Below are positions 36,880 through 46,100 of a stretch of 64,000 nucleotides of DNA, one piece after another. Origin of the DNA: Flagellimonas yonaguniensis. GTDB taxonomy: Bacteria; Bacteroidota; Bacteroidia; Flavobacteriales; Flavobacteriaceae. The translations under genes and the position numbers were made by a program. The DNA lies in NCBI RefSeq assembly GCF_029193885.1, contig NZ_JARFVB010000002.1, positions 1 through 64,000 of the forward strand, written 5' to 3'. The notes beneath the pieces were generated by a model that searched no databases, had not been told where the DNA came from, and worked only from the letters and a program-made list of their open reading frames with translations. How positions within the stretch are numbered: the stretch's first letter is position 1; every line of letters starts with the position of its first letter.

Positions 36880-37869
36880 CTAGTGGTTCTGCTTGGCTTG
36901 CTTTTGTTGTTCCCGTTCCAATTTCCTAAAATAGCCACGGGTCAAAAAATTGTGCTTTAAGGCTTCCATGTTCTCATTGAACTTTTGGGTACCTTCTTCA
37001 ATGTTTTTCATGGTTCGCACAAGTTGATTGGCCAAAACAGTATCGGTAGCCACTTTGTCAAGGATGCCCTCTCCATTTTTCACCTCTCCGACCAGAGTGT
37101 TCAAATCCGATGTTATCCTGTTGATTTCGACACTTGATACTTCCAGGTTTTGAATCATTTTCCTAACCTTGTCCGCAGATAGGGTATCGGTCAGCAAGAC
37201 ACCGGCAACACCATTCCCTGAATTAACCCCTTCAATGGTTTTTTGAAGTTCTTCCAAAGTTGAACTTACCATTTCACTACTATATTTTAGGTTCACAATG
37301 GTTTCCTTTAGATCTTTCGCCATAATGGAGTCGTTCAATAAACGCCCAAATGTTCCTTTGCCTTCGATCAAGGATTCGGTAATCTTCAGGAGGTCAGAGG
37401 TCAACAAGGCGGCATTTTCATTGGTCACGTTCAATGTATTGAGCATATCCTGTGATGGTATCCGGTGATATGATTCCAATCGTGTTCCGTCCTCTATCAA
37501 TACAGCCTGCCCTTTACCCGGCACAATATTGACCAACATACTCCCCACCAGACCATCGGAACCTATTGTTGCCACTGCATTGCTTCGAATGTGCTCTTTC
37601 ATTTTCTTGTTGATGACCATGTATACAACAATGGTGCTGTCATTTTTCATTTCAATATTGTCCACAGTTCCGATATCGATTCCCGAAAAACGTACATTAT
37701 TCCCTACTTGCAATCCGTTTACATTACTGAATACTGCATTGATGGTGAATTTCTTCACAAACAGACTCTGCCCGTTTCCGATAAGATAGGCCGCAATGAT
37801 CAATAAAACGGTACCGAGCACCACAAATATGCCCAGTTTCAGATTCTGCATTGGAGTTTTTGTCGTCAT
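36880..37869 (-). CDS. MlaD-family (MCE) substrate-binding protein
   Basis: 329 residues from ATG 37869, just after the mlaF stop; an ATG at 37890 overlapping mlaF is possible. One N-terminal membrane helix (about 9-31, LGIFVVLGTVLLIIAAYLI), an MCE domain (about 35-115, VNGLQVGNNVRFSGIDIGTV), then a long helical region. It forms hexameric rings that move phospholipids between membranes, with MlaE and MlaF. Last in the AhpD-MlaE-MlaF-MlaD operon; convergent with the exporter operon. Confidence 0.92.
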   Translation of the reverse strand: MTTKTPMQNLKLGIFVVLGTVLLIIAAYLIGNGQSLFVKKFTINAVFSNVNGLQVGNNVRFSGIDIGTVDNIEMKNDSTIVVYMVINKKMKEHIRSNAVATIGSDGLVGSMLVNIVPGKGQAVLIEDGTRLESYHRIPSQDMLNTLNVTNENAALLTSDLLKITESLIEGKGTFGRLLNDSIMAKDLKETIVNLKYSSEMVSSTLEELQKTIEGVNSGNGVAGVLLTDTLSADKVRKMIQNLEVSSVEINRITSDLNTLVGEVKNGEGILDKVATDTVLANQLVRTMKNIEEGTQKFNENMEALKHNFLTRGYFRKLEREQQKQAKQNH

Positions 37870-37870
37870 A

Positions 37871-38653
37871 TCATTTTTTAAAAAAAGCATTTATTTTAGG
37901 ATCCGATGATGCCACCAGTTCTTCATAAGTACCCTCAGCATAATTAATTCCATCGACCAACAAAATCATTCGTTCGGAGATTACCCTTGCACAATCCACA
38001 TCATGGGTGATAATCAGAGCGGATGTCCCATATTTTTTCTGGATACTCCTCATCAATTCAATGATCTCCTTGGCCGTTATAGGATCCAGTCCACTGGTAG
38101 GCTCATCGTACAATATCAATTTTGGTTTCAGTATAATGGCTCGTGCTAGTGCAACCCTCCTTTTCATTCCTCCAGACAGTTCTTCGGGCATCAGATCCAT
38201 GGTATGGGCCAACCCGACATTTTCCAGTGCCTCTTGCACCAATGGCAGGGTGTCTGTCACTCCTTCAAATTTTTTTCGGTGCCGCCTCATCGGAAACTCC
38301 AAGTTTTCCCTGACCGTCATGGAGTCGTACAGGGCACTTCCCTGAAAAAGAAACCCGATATCAGCACGAAGTATATCCAGATCTACCTGATTCAATCCTG
38401 TGATATCCTTGCCCAAAACCTCAATGGTTCCTGAGTCGGGGCTCATCAAACCAACAAGACATTTGATCATCACTGATTTTCCGGAACCCGATTTCCCCAT
38501 TACCACCAAGTTTTCACCTTTTCGCAACACCATATTAAAACCATTCAATACATGGTTGTCGCCAAAACTTTTGTACATATCCTGAATCCGGACCACAACA
38601 TCTTCTGAAGATATATCTTTTTTATGGGGCGCTATGTTTTCTTTTATATCCAT
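37871..38653 (-). CDS. MlaF-type ABC transporter ATPase
   Basis: 260 residues with Walker A GKSGSGKSVMIK (about 53-64), signature ELSGGMKRRVALARA, Walker B KLILYDEPTSGLDP and the H-loop ITHDVDCA. The SGGMKRR form of the signature is typical of MlaF/Ttg2A lipid transporters. It overlaps the mlaE stop by one base. Confidence 0.94.
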   Translation of the reverse strand: MDIKENIAPHKKDISSEDVVVRIQDMYKSFGDNHVLNGFNMVLRKGENLVVMGKSGSGKSVMIKCLVGLMSPDSGTIEVLGKDITGLNQVDLDILRADIGFLFQGSALYDSMTVRENLEFPMRRHRKKFEGVTDTLPLVQEALENVGLAHTMDLMPEELSGGMKRRVALARAIILKPKLILYDEPTSGLDPITAKEIIELMRSIQKKYGTSALIITHDVDCARVISERMILLVDGINYAEGTYEELVASSDPKINAFFKK

Positions 38654-39429
38654 TACAGTTCATAAAAAATATCGGATACGAACACCGCAACAAAATCCAC
38701 TACGAATAAAAGTAGGGACGCCATGACCACAGCAGTATTTGCTGCAATACCCACTCCTGCCGTACCCCTTCCCGTTTTATACCCTTTGTAGCATCCTGTC
38801 AACCCAATTACAAAGCCGAAGAAAAAAGATTTTATGGTCGCCGGAATCAAATCACCGTAGGACAATGCATCAAAAACGGTATTAAAGTACAACCGAAAAG
38901 ATACATTCCCTTTCATAAATTCAACCAAAGAGGAACCAAAAAGAGCTATTAAATCTCCGAATATCACCAATAAAGGCAGCATTAAAGTAGCGGCCAAAAT
39001 ACGGGTCACAACCAAATATTTGAATGGGTTTGTGCCGGAAACCTCCATGGCATCGATTTGCTCGGTTACCCTCATGGAACCTAATTCTGCTCCAAAACCA
39101 GAGGCAATCTTCCCAGAGCATATTAGGGCCGTAATTACCGGACCAACTTCCCTTACGATCGAAATACCGACCATATTGGGCATCCAAGAAACAGCTCCAA
39201 ACTCTATTAAGGTGGGGCGGGTCTGGAGCGTTAATACAAGACCGATTATAAATCCGGTCGTGGCCACCAATAACAAAGACCTATTGCCAACTTGGTAACT
39301 TTGTTTAAGCAATTCCTTAAACTCAAAAGGAGGGGTAACTGCTTGTCTAAAAAAACGCACAGCGAAATAGGACAAGTCCCCTATCTCCATAAAAAAATCC
39401 TTGGTCTTATTGATCACTTTCAATGCCAT
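38653..39429 (-). CDS. MlaE-type phospholipid ABC permease
   Basis: 258 residues, the usual MlaE length, about five membrane helices, with landmarks VREVGPVITALICSGKIASG and GFGAELGSMRVTEQIDAMEV. I start at ATG 39429; a TTG five codons upstream is the only alternative. With MlaF and MlaD it forms the inner-membrane lipid-trafficking complex. Confidence 0.94.
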   Translation of the reverse strand: MALKVINKTKDFFMEIGDLSYFAVRFFRQAVTPPFEFKELLKQSYQVGNRSLLLVATTGFIIGLVLTLQTRPTLIEFGAVSWMPNMVGISIVREVGPVITALICSGKIASGFGAELGSMRVTEQIDAMEVSGTNPFKYLVVTRILAATLMLPLLVIFGDLIALFGSSLVEFMKGNVSFRLYFNTVFDALSYGDLIPATIKSFFFGFVIGLTGCYKGYKTGRGTAGVGIAANTAVVMASLLLFVVDFVAVFVSDIFYEL

Positions 39430-39452
39430 GCCCTTGTTTATCAATTGATAGG

Positions 39453-39809
39453 TTATGCCCCGTTTTGGAGCGTTGCAAATTGATGCATCGCTTCCAGTGC
39501 TTCACAGCCATAGACCACCGATGGTCCACCTCCCATCAACACCGCAACCCCAATGGTTTCCACTACCTCGGCAGTGGAAGCTCCTGATTTTAAGGCATCG
39601 TTCACATGAAAAGCAATACAACCATCGCAACGCACGGTAATGGCTATTCCCAAAGCTATGAGTTCCTTCGTCTTTTTAGTTAAGGCTCCATCCTTGGTGC
39701 TCGATTTATGAAGTTTATCAAAAGCCTCCATGGTTTCTGGAATCTCCCCTCCCAATTTCTCCATGAGTCCTACGAGTTCATGATACTTTCGTGTATGATC
39801 TTTCAACAT
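39453..39809 (-). CDS. AhpD-like carboxymuconolactone-decarboxylase family protein
   Basis: 118 residues with VRCDGCIAFHVNDAL, the CxxCxxxH redox motif of AhpD-type peroxidase partners, and a C-terminal GGGPSVVYG stretch. The ATG at 39809 is used; a TTG at 39836 would sit at the predicted transcription start. It is the first gene of the lipid-transport operon, 23 bp before mlaE, and is driven leftwards from operator O3. Likely role: peroxide or thiol-redox defence. Confidence 0.88.
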   Translation of the reverse strand: MLKDHTRKYHELVGLMEKLGGEIPETMEAFDKLHKSSTKDGALTKKTKELIALGIAITVRCDGCIAFHVNDALKSGASTAEVVETIGVAVLMGGGPSVVYGCEALEAMHQFATLQNGA

Positions 39810-39838
39810 GACAAATGAATTAAGTTTTTGTTTCAATA

Positions 39839-39913
39839 TAAAACTACCCTATAGGCCAATCTTTTGAAATGATCTGGATCATTTACTTGCATTTGAACTT
39901 TACCGTACTTTTC
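39839..39913. promoter_or_regulatory. O3: CRP/FNR-type operator with divergent promoters
   Basis: TGATCTGGATCA at 39870-39881 (centre 39875.5), inside AAATGATCTGGATCATTT, nearly a perfect palindrome. Leftward -7-like box TAGTTTTA (39846-39839) is centred 33 bp away; rightward box TACTTTTC (39906-39913) is centred 34 bp away. The leaders are 29 nt (AhpD-like) and 17 nt (lipoprotein). One bound dimer would sit near -40 of both promoters. Confidence 0.75.
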
Positions 39914-39930
39914 TGATAAAATTCAATATC

Positions 39931-40311
39931 ATGAAAAAAGTTATTTCACTTCTAGGATTATTCTTGATTTTATCGGGTTTTCAAGCTTGTGGCCCCGTGA
40001 TTGTCTCACATAGACTGGCAGACCCACCACCTCCTTGGTTCTACCCAAACAGAGTGGAAGCGGTACGGTATGTGTTTTTCCCCGAATTCAATATATACTA
40101 CGACCTTACCTCTAGGGTCTATATTTATTTGGATGGCGGTACTTGGGTAAAAAGACAGGTGTTGCCCCCACGTTACCGCTCATACAATCTTAACCGATCA
40201 AGGTATGAGAGAGTTCGCAATTATTACGATGACAATATTGAGCGTTACCACAATGAGAACAATAGCAATAGGGGACGCAGCAATAAAAGCGCAAGCCGAA
40301 GAAGTAATTGA
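39931..40311 (+). CDS. small basic-tailed lipoprotein of unknown function
   Basis: 126 residues; the signal ends SGFQACGP (lipobox Cys near 20). The middle (about 45-75) has VEAVRYVFFPEFNIYYDL, then SRVYIYLDGGTWVKR, a pattern seen in other short Bacteroidota envelope proteins. The C-terminus is rich in Arg, Asn and Ser. I cannot name a function. It is driven by the rightward promoter of O3. Confidence 0.75.
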   Translation: MKKVISLLGLFLILSGFQACGPVIVSHRLADPPPPWFYPNRVEAVRYVFFPEFNIYYDLTSRVYIYLDGGTWVKRQVLPPRYRSYNLNRSRYERVRNYYDDNIERYHNENNSNRGRSNKSASRRSN

Positions 40312-40327
40312 ATCCTTGCCCCTAAAT

Positions 40328-40370
40328 TGAGGAATGTCATAAAAATTGAGGGGCATTAGTACTACTTTTA
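40328..40370 (+). promoter_or_regulatory. O4: CRP/FNR-type operator and promoter
   Basis: TGAGGAATGTCA at 40328-40339 (centre 40333.5). The -7-like TACTTTTA (40363-40370) is centred exactly 33 bp downstream and the ATG at 40394 follows after 23 nt. The inner six bases differ from the other sites, so this rests on spacing as much as on sequence. Confidence 0.65.
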
Positions 40371-40393
40371 ATAAGATTCAAAAATGTAACGGT

Positions 40394-40798
40394 ATGCTTA
40401 ATTCTGAAAAAATAGGAAACGAATTCTACCAAAATTTGGGGAAACTGTTTTATGCCGTGGCCATGGCCGACCATAACGTTAGACCCATAGAGGTAAAAAG
40501 ATTGCGAAAATATGTGCGACAACATTGGTTGGATGTCGATGATATTGAAGATGAATTCCATACGGATGCCGCCTATCAAATCGAGATTGTTTTTGATTGG
40601 TTGGAGGGCGAAGAAAAAGAGGGCGAAGACTACTTTAAAGAATTCAAGGAGTTTTATAAAGAACATCATGAAAAATTTCCTGAAACCATTAAAGAACTGA
40701 TTGTGGAAACCGCCGAATCCATTGCCAAATCGTTTGCAGGAAAAAATAGATCGGAGATGTTGGCTATCTTTAAGCTCAAACAACTGTTCAACCATTAG
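40394..40798 (+). CDS. TerB-like helical protein
   Basis: 134 residues, all helical. The start LGKLFYAVAMADHNVRPIEV then KRLRKYV resembles the TerB/DjlA-N domain, which carries acidic metal-binding residues and occurs in stress-related proteins. Start chosen at ATG 40394, 23 nt after the predicted promoter; a TTG at 40346 precedes it. The next gene, deoC, starts one base after its stop. Confidence 0.72.
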   Translation: MLNSEKIGNEFYQNLGKLFYAVAMADHNVRPIEVKRLRKYVRQHWLDVDDIEDEFHTDAAYQIEIVFDWLEGEEKEGEDYFKEFKEFYKEHHEKFPETIKELIVETAESIAKSFAGKNRSEMLAIFKLKQLFNH

Positions 40799-40799
40799 C

Positions 40800-41438
40800 A
40801 TGTTATTGGAAAAATATATAGACCACACCAATTTAAAGCCCACGGCCACGGGGTCAGATATCAAAAAATTATGTGAAGAGGCCAAAATCCATGGTTTTTA
40901 TGCCATTTGTGTAAACGGATGCCATGTGTCATTGGCCAAAGAAAGTTTAGACAAGACCGATATTAAAATCGCTGCCGTTATTGGTTTCCCTTTGGGAGCC
41001 ATGTCCAGCAAGGCAAAGGTGTTTGAAGCCGTTGATTGTATTGGGAATGGGGCAGATGAAATCGACATGGTCATCAATCTCGGGTGGTTGAAGTCAGGAA
41101 TGTACAATGCTGTTCGGGATGAAATCAAAGCCATAAAGGAAGCCATCGGAAACAAAATACTGAAAGTGATCATTGAAACCTGCTACCTTACCGATGAAGA
41201 AAAGGAAAAAGCATGTAATCTTGCCGTAGCCGCCCATGCCGATTATGTGAAAACCTCCACAGGATTCGGAACAGAAGGCGCTACATTCGAAGATGTGAAG
41301 CTCATGAAAAGAACGGTTGGTGAAAATGCAAAAATAAAAGCTTCCGGTGGGGTCAAGGACAAAAAGACCGCTTTACACTATATTGAGCTGGGCGTATCCC
41401 GAATCGGGACATCTTCCGGACCATCCCTAATAAAATAA
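40800..41438 (+). CDS. deoC: deoxyribose-phosphate aldolase
   Basis: Splits 2-deoxyribose 5-phosphate to glyceraldehyde 3-phosphate and acetaldehyde. 212 residues, a class I TIM-barrel aldolase with the Schiff-base Lys in ADYVKTSTGF and the second Lys in KIKASGGVKD. The ATG at 40800 abuts the TerB-like stop. With the phosphorylase next to it, it salvages the sugar of deoxynucleosides. Confidence 0.95.
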   Translation: MLLEKYIDHTNLKPTATGSDIKKLCEEAKIHGFYAICVNGCHVSLAKESLDKTDIKIAAVIGFPLGAMSSKAKVFEAVDCIGNGADEIDMVINLGWLKSGMYNAVRDEIKAIKEAIGNKILKVIIETCYLTDEEKEKACNLAVAAHADYVKTSTGFGTEGATFEDVKLMKRTVGENAKIKASGGVKDKKTALHYIELGVSRIGTSSGPSLIK

Positions 41439-41445
41439 GAACATC

Positions 41446-42150
41446 ATGAGCACCCATATCGAAGCCAAACAAGGAGAAATTGCAGAGACTGTTCTTATGC
41501 CCGGAGATCCTTTGAGGGCCAAATGGATTGCAGAAACATTTTTGGAAAACCCTGTCTGTTATAATAGAATACGAGGCATGTTGGGATACACAGGAACTTA
41601 CAAGGGAAAAAGGGTATCTGTACAAGGAAGCGGTATGGGCATGCCTTCCGCCATGATCTATTTTCATGAACTCATCAACGATTACGGGGTCAAGAGCATT
41701 ATACGGGTGGGATCTGCTGGATCCTATCAAAAAGATGTGAAATTAAATGATGTTGTCTTGGCCATGGCGGCTTCCACTACATCGGGCATGAACAACTCCC
41801 GATTCATCAACTCCGATTATTCCCCTACCGCCGATTTCGACCTTTTTATAAAAGCAGTGAATCACGCCCAAAAGAACAACATCCCCATAAAAGCTGGAAA
41901 TGTGCTCTCTTCAGATGAGTTTTATGTGGATGACCCCGAAGAATATAAGCTTTGGGCCGAATACGGCGTGCTCTGTGTGGAAATGGAAACTGCTGGCCTG
42001 TACACCATCGCTGCTAAATACAATGTGAAAGCATTGACCATTTTAACCATTTCCGACTCCTTGGTAACGGATGAGAGACTCTCTGCCCATGCCCGTGAAA
42101 CCACTTTTAGGGACATGGTTCAAATTGCCCTGGCCGCCACGATATCCTGA
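41446..42150 (+). CDS. deoD: purine-nucleoside phosphorylase, DeoD type
   Basis: 234 residues. Hexameric DeoD family with LMPGDPLRAKWIAETFL (phosphate-binding), RVGSAGSYQ, and CVEMETAGLYTIA (Glu/Met ribose site). Converts purine (deoxy)nucleosides plus phosphate to base and (deoxy)ribose 1-phosphate. It lies 7 bp after deoC. A phosphopentomutase would be needed between the two steps and is not in the window. Confidence 0.94.
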   Translation: MSTHIEAKQGEIAETVLMPGDPLRAKWIAETFLENPVCYNRIRGMLGYTGTYKGKRVSVQGSGMGMPSAMIYFHELINDYGVKSIIRVGSAGSYQKDVKLNDVVLAMAASTTSGMNNSRFINSDYSPTADFDLFIKAVNHAQKNNIPIKAGNVLSSDEFYVDDPEEYKLWAEYGVLCVEMETAGLYTIAAKYNVKALTILTISDSLVTDERLSAHARETTFRDMVQIALAATIS

Positions 42151-42173
42151 ATCAAAACTTTCAAAAGCAGCAT

Positions 42174-43892
42174 TCAACAATTAGAGCTTTTGTTCAAATG
42201 ACAAGCCTGCAAAACTTGGTTCGCCTTACTTCCGTCCCTATAAATGGTTATGCCCTTGAGCTCATATTTCCAAGCGGTCATATAAATATCTGAAACAGTT
42301 TCCTTGGAGGCATTTTCCGCTAAATTGATGGTCTTCGACACAGCATTGTCCGTATACCTCTGGAAAGCTTGCTGATGCTTCAAATGATATTTCCAATGAA
42401 TGTCCAAGCTGGTTTGAAACACTTTTCGAATGTGTGCTGGAATATCCATCAATGCTTGGATGCCACCGGTATCCAGCACTTCGGTTTTCACTGCATCGGT
42501 CCACAACCCCAAGCTTTGCATGAAATCCACAAAAACCGGATTGATCTCCATTTGTGTTTGGTCGCCCAAGATGCCGACACGTTTATAAGCCAAAGCGTAC
42601 AAGGGTTCAATGGAGTATGATGTCCCGGCAATTACCGAAATACTTCCCGTTGGGGCTATACTATTGCATGTAGCATTCCGCATGGGTTCATGGGGATGGA
42701 AAATGCTTTTTTCCCAGTTGGGAAACGTACCACGTTCCTCTGCTAATTCAGCCGATGCCTTATAACTTTTGGATCGCACAAAGTGCATGATCTTCTCGCC
42801 TAGTGAAATGGCCTCCTCCGAGGCATAGGGTATGTTGAGCAATGCCAACATTTCGGCCCAGCCCATTACCCCAAGCCCTACTTTCCTGTTGTTCTTTGTT
42901 GCTTTCGCTATCTGTGGCAGTAAATAATGGTTTATGGATACAATATTGTCCAAAAACCTCATGGCCACTGCAATGGCTTCATCCAACTTGTCCCAATCCA
43001 CTGTTCGCTGCTGTTCTCCATCAATCTTGATTATTTTTGATAAATTGATGGACCCAAGGTTGCAGCTTTCATAATCAAACAAGGGAACTTCTCCGCAAGG
43101 ATTGGTACTTTGTATTCGTCCTTCTTTGGGCACTGGATTGTGCCTGTTCATCGCATCCAAAAAAATAAGTCCTGGGTCTCCCGTGGCCCATGCCTGCTCA
43201 ACTATTTTGTCCCACAGGACAGTGGCTTTGACTATTTTTGCAACTTTTTTTGTTCTTGGGTTGATTAATTTCCAGTCCGATCCCGTCCCAACGGCATGCA
43301 TAAAATCATCGGTAATGCCTACAGACAAATTGAAGTTTTGCAATATGTTTCCTTGGGATTTTGAAATGATAAATGCTTCAATATCTGGATGATCCACATT
43401 TAGAATTCCCATATTGGCTCCTCTGCGTTTTCCACCTTGCCGCACATGTTCCGTTGCCGTATCGTATATTTTGATGAATGCCAAGGGGCCCGATGACACT
43501 CCCCCAGAAGATGACACCAAATCGCCTTGTGGTCGAAGTTGGGAAAAATTATACCCAGTTCCTCCCCCGCTTTGATGAATCAAGGCCATATCTTTCAAGG
43601 TAGTGAATATACTGCTCAAACTATCCTCTACGGGTAGCACAAAACAAGCACTCAACTGCCCATTGGGCAATCCTGCATTCATTAAGGTTGGGGAATTCGG
43701 AAGAAATTGGAGACTGGTCAAAAGGGTATAAAATCTATCTTCCCAGGTTTGCGCATCCTTGTTTTCCGCACTTGCGACGCACTGGGCCACCCGCCTAAAA
43801 AGTGCTTCTGGGGATTCAACTACCTTTCCGTCGATATTCTTTAGCAAATATCTGGCATTGAGCAATTGTTCTGCGTTTTTGGAAAGTTTCAT
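42174..43892 (-). CDS. class II (cobalamin-dependent) ribonucleotide reductase
   Basis: 572 residues. Family landmarks: LPNSPTLMNAGLPNGQLSAC, QSGGGTGYNFS, GGKRRGANMGIL, the active-site STNPCGEVPLFDYESCNLGS, NSIAPTGSISVIAGTS, and the C-terminal KGITIYRDGSKANQVL with a Cys pair (CHLNKSSNC). These are typical of NrdJ enzymes that use adenosylcobalamin to make the thiyl radical, with no oxygen needed. It ends a four-gene operon and overlaps the DUF1611 gene by 4 bp. It would let the cell make dNTPs when an oxygen-dependent class I enzyme fails. Confidence 0.93.
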   Translation of the reverse strand: MKLSKNAEQLLNARYLLKNIDGKVVESPEALFRRVAQCVASAENKDAQTWEDRFYTLLTSLQFLPNSPTLMNAGLPNGQLSACFVLPVEDSLSSIFTTLKDMALIHQSGGGTGYNFSQLRPQGDLVSSSGGVSSGPLAFIKIYDTATEHVRQGGKRRGANMGILNVDHPDIEAFIISKSQGNILQNFNLSVGITDDFMHAVGTGSDWKLINPRTKKVAKIVKATVLWDKIVEQAWATGDPGLIFLDAMNRHNPVPKEGRIQSTNPCGEVPLFDYESCNLGSINLSKIIKIDGEQQRTVDWDKLDEAIAVAMRFLDNIVSINHYLLPQIAKATKNNRKVGLGVMGWAEMLALLNIPYASEEAISLGEKIMHFVRSKSYKASAELAEERGTFPNWEKSIFHPHEPMRNATCNSIAPTGSISVIAGTSYSIEPLYALAYKRVGILGDQTQMEINPVFVDFMQSLGLWTDAVKTEVLDTGGIQALMDIPAHIRKVFQTSLDIHWKYHLKHQQAFQRYTDNAVSKTINLAENASKETVSDIYMTAWKYELKGITIYRDGSKANQVLQACHLNKSSNC

Positions 43893-44917
43893 TTTACTTG
43901 GAGCGACATCCCTGTTTTGGCTGTCAAAATTTTCTTCAACTCATGGGTTGTGGTGGAGTCCATCAGGTTCAGTGCTTTTACCCCACACAATTCCTTTACC
44001 ATTCTGGCACCGGCCAAAGTATTGGAGGCTACTCCGGTAACAATATCGGGAACCAGTTCAAAGGCCTTCATCAAACCATGGACCGCATAGGGATCCGAAG
44101 CACTCAAAATGGTGCACTTTATATGTTCGCGCAACACATTTATGGCAATGTCCCCATTATAGGGTTCCAAAGGGGATGCCCCGATTTCAACAATCGCTAC
44201 ATCTGCATTTTCGCTGGCCATTCTACTGAGCATCTGTTCCAATTTTTCTTGATAGACCTCGGCAGGGCAGATGGAGGAAGGGAGCCCCACATCCACAAAA
44301 TCCAATATCCCGTCCGCGCCCACGTCCTTAAAGGCCAAAATATCCTTAAAGCGACCAGCCCCTGTGAGTTTTGCCCCGACCACCTTATATCCAGCTTGTT
44401 TAAAAATGTTGGTTACAATGCGAGCCGATGTTGTCTTACCTGCCGACATGGAAGTGCCCACAAACAGAATGACCGGTGTATTAAAGGGAATCTTGGGAAT
44501 GGTCTCAACAAAATCATCCATCCTTAGCTTTCTGCCATCCCGAACCGCATGACCTCTATAAATGGTCTGAATCATTTTGGGCAAAAACATCGATTTGGAT
44601 GTGAGTTTTCCCATAAGCCCAGCTCCAGTGAGTACGGTCATTTTCAAATCGTCCGCTACATTCCTCCAACTTCCCGTTGCTTCCAAGGTGGCGTAGCGTT
44701 CCCCTAGGGCCCCTACGACAAACTCTCCAGCGATGACCCCCCTCATCCTGCCATTGGGCAGTTCGATTTTTAGGCTCTCCCCTCCTTCGTTCAAGATTTC
44801 GCAAATAACATAATCGCCTGTTTGCCATTGATCTCGTGGCAAAACCTTTGTCTGAAATTCCTTTTCCGCTAAATCCGATATTCGGGTCAATGATGCATAT
44901 ATGTATTTGTGGTCCAT
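43889..44917 (-). CDS. DUF1611 P-loop protein (DgcN-like)
   Basis: 342 residues: an N-terminal domain (about 1-130) and a C-terminal P-loop domain with LFVGTSMSAGKTTSARIV (about 150-167) and DVAIVEIGASPLEPYNGD. The family includes DgcN, reported in marine bacteria as a D-glutamate N-acetyltransferase in D-amino-acid breakdown. The adjoining M20 peptidase would fit amino-acid derivative turnover, but substrate is inference. Confidence 0.82.
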   Translation of the reverse strand: MDHKYIYASLTRISDLAEKEFQTKVLPRDQWQTGDYVICEILNEGGESLKIELPNGRMRGVIAGEFVVGALGERYATLEATGSWRNVADDLKMTVLTGAGLMGKLTSKSMFLPKMIQTIYRGHAVRDGRKLRMDDFVETIPKIPFNTPVILFVGTSMSAGKTTSARIVTNIFKQAGYKVVGAKLTGAGRFKDILAFKDVGADGILDFVDVGLPSSICPAEVYQEKLEQMLSRMASENADVAIVEIGASPLEPYNGDIAINVLREHIKCTILSASDPYAVHGLMKAFELVPDIVTGVASNTLAGARMVKELCGVKALNLMDSTTTHELKKILTAKTGMSLQVK

Positions 44918-44927
44918 GATAATGAGT

Positions 44928-46100
44928 TTAATTGTTCCCTGCCCCTGCTAACATCAATAGGGTCAATAATGCCGTCCGAACTGGAAACTCGTCCAATAAA
45001 ATGTATTCATGTTGGGCATGTGCCCCATCGCCGGTAGTGCCCAGGCCATCCAAAGTAGCCGTATACAAACTGGTGGTGTTCCCATCGGACCCTCCTCCAG
45101 CTGTGGCCTCCTCCAAGTCCAACCCTAAAAGGGCGCCTTGGGCCTTGGCCAATCTCCAAAGCATTCGATTTGCCGTTGTCTGTTCCATGGGCGGTCTTCC
45201 AATCCCTCCTTCAATCTGTACCTCAACATCTGGCATGGTGGGTTTGAGTGATAGAATCTCTTCAGTTATCCGTTTGCCATCCTTTTTATTTAGAACACGT
45301 ACATCGACCACGGCTTTACTTTGTGGTGCGATTACATTCGGAGAAACCCCACCTTCGATCATCCCAACATTGACGGTAATGCCCCTATCAAAATCGTTCA
45401 TGGCATATAACCGCTGTACTTGATGTGAGAGTTCCACAATGGCATTCACCCCTTTTTGTGGGTCCAACCCAGCATGTGCCGCTTTTCCTTTAACGGTAAT
45501 CGTGAAACGTCCAATACCCTTTCTGGCCGTTTTCAGTTTGCCCGTTAATCCCAAAGGAGGTTCCATAATGTAGGCTCGTTCGCTTAGCTTGGCCAATCGT
45601 TCAATGGCCCTTCTGGATTCCCTGCTACCGATTTCTTCATCTGAATTGATCAAGAGAACAGGTGTCATGGGCAAAGTCAGATTCAAGGCATCAATGATCT
45701 TTAACGCAAAAATTATTTGGGTAAGGCCAGCCTTCATATCGTAAACTCCCGGTCCCCGCATTATCCGACCATCATTCGTTACCGGCATTTGCTTTATGGT
45801 ATCCAGTTCCCAAACCGTATCACAATGTCCTATCATTAATTGCAAAGCTTTGCTTTTGTCTCTTTCAATGGGTCTTGCATACAAATACCCCCCTGTTTCC
45901 TTTCCTGGGACATGAAGGGTATAAAAACCCAATTTCTTCAGCTCTTCAGCAATGAATTTGATGATTTTATATTGTGACTTCGGGTTTCGAGAAGGGGATT
46001 CCAACGATACCAACTGCTCCAAAAAACCCAACATTTCCTTCTCACTTGATTTGAGTTGGCTCAGGATACAATCTGCAATATGGGCTACCTTGGAACTCAT
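44928..46100 (-). CDS. M20 family metallopeptidase (carboxypeptidase G2-like)
   Basis: 390 residues, no signal peptide. Metal and catalytic landmarks are IGHCDTVWE (about 88-96), GPGVYDMKAGL, SDEEIGSRESRRAIE and the dimerisation domain with GKAAHAGLDPQKGVNA. This is the glutamate carboxypeptidase / ArgE-DapE group. It overlaps the flavin-reductase gene by 4 bp and precedes DUF1611 by 10 bp. Confidence 0.9.
   Translation of the reverse strand: MSSKVAHIADCILSQLKSSEKEMLGFLEQLVSLESPSRNPKSQYKIIKFIAEELKKLGFYTLHVPGKETGGYLYARPIERDKSKALQLMIGHCDTVWELDTIKQMPVTNDGRIMRGPGVYDMKAGLTQIIFALKIIDALNLTLPMTPVLLINSDEEIGSRESRRAIERLAKLSERAYIMEPPLGLTGKLKTARKGIGRFTITVKGKAAHAGLDPQKGVNAIVELSHQVQRLYAMNDFDRGITVNVGMIEGGVSPNVIAPQSKAVVDVRVLNKKDGKRITEEILSLKPTMPDVEVQIEGGIGRPPMEQTTANRMLWRLAKAQGALLGLDLEEATAGGGSDGNTTSLYTATLDGLGTTGDGAHAQHEYILLDEFPVRTALLTLLMLAGAGNN

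Noticed and set aside
42151-42210. Terminator between deoD and the convergent reductase gene
   Set aside because: CAAAAGC/GCTTTTG can pair, but the loop is 17 nt and there is no T run.
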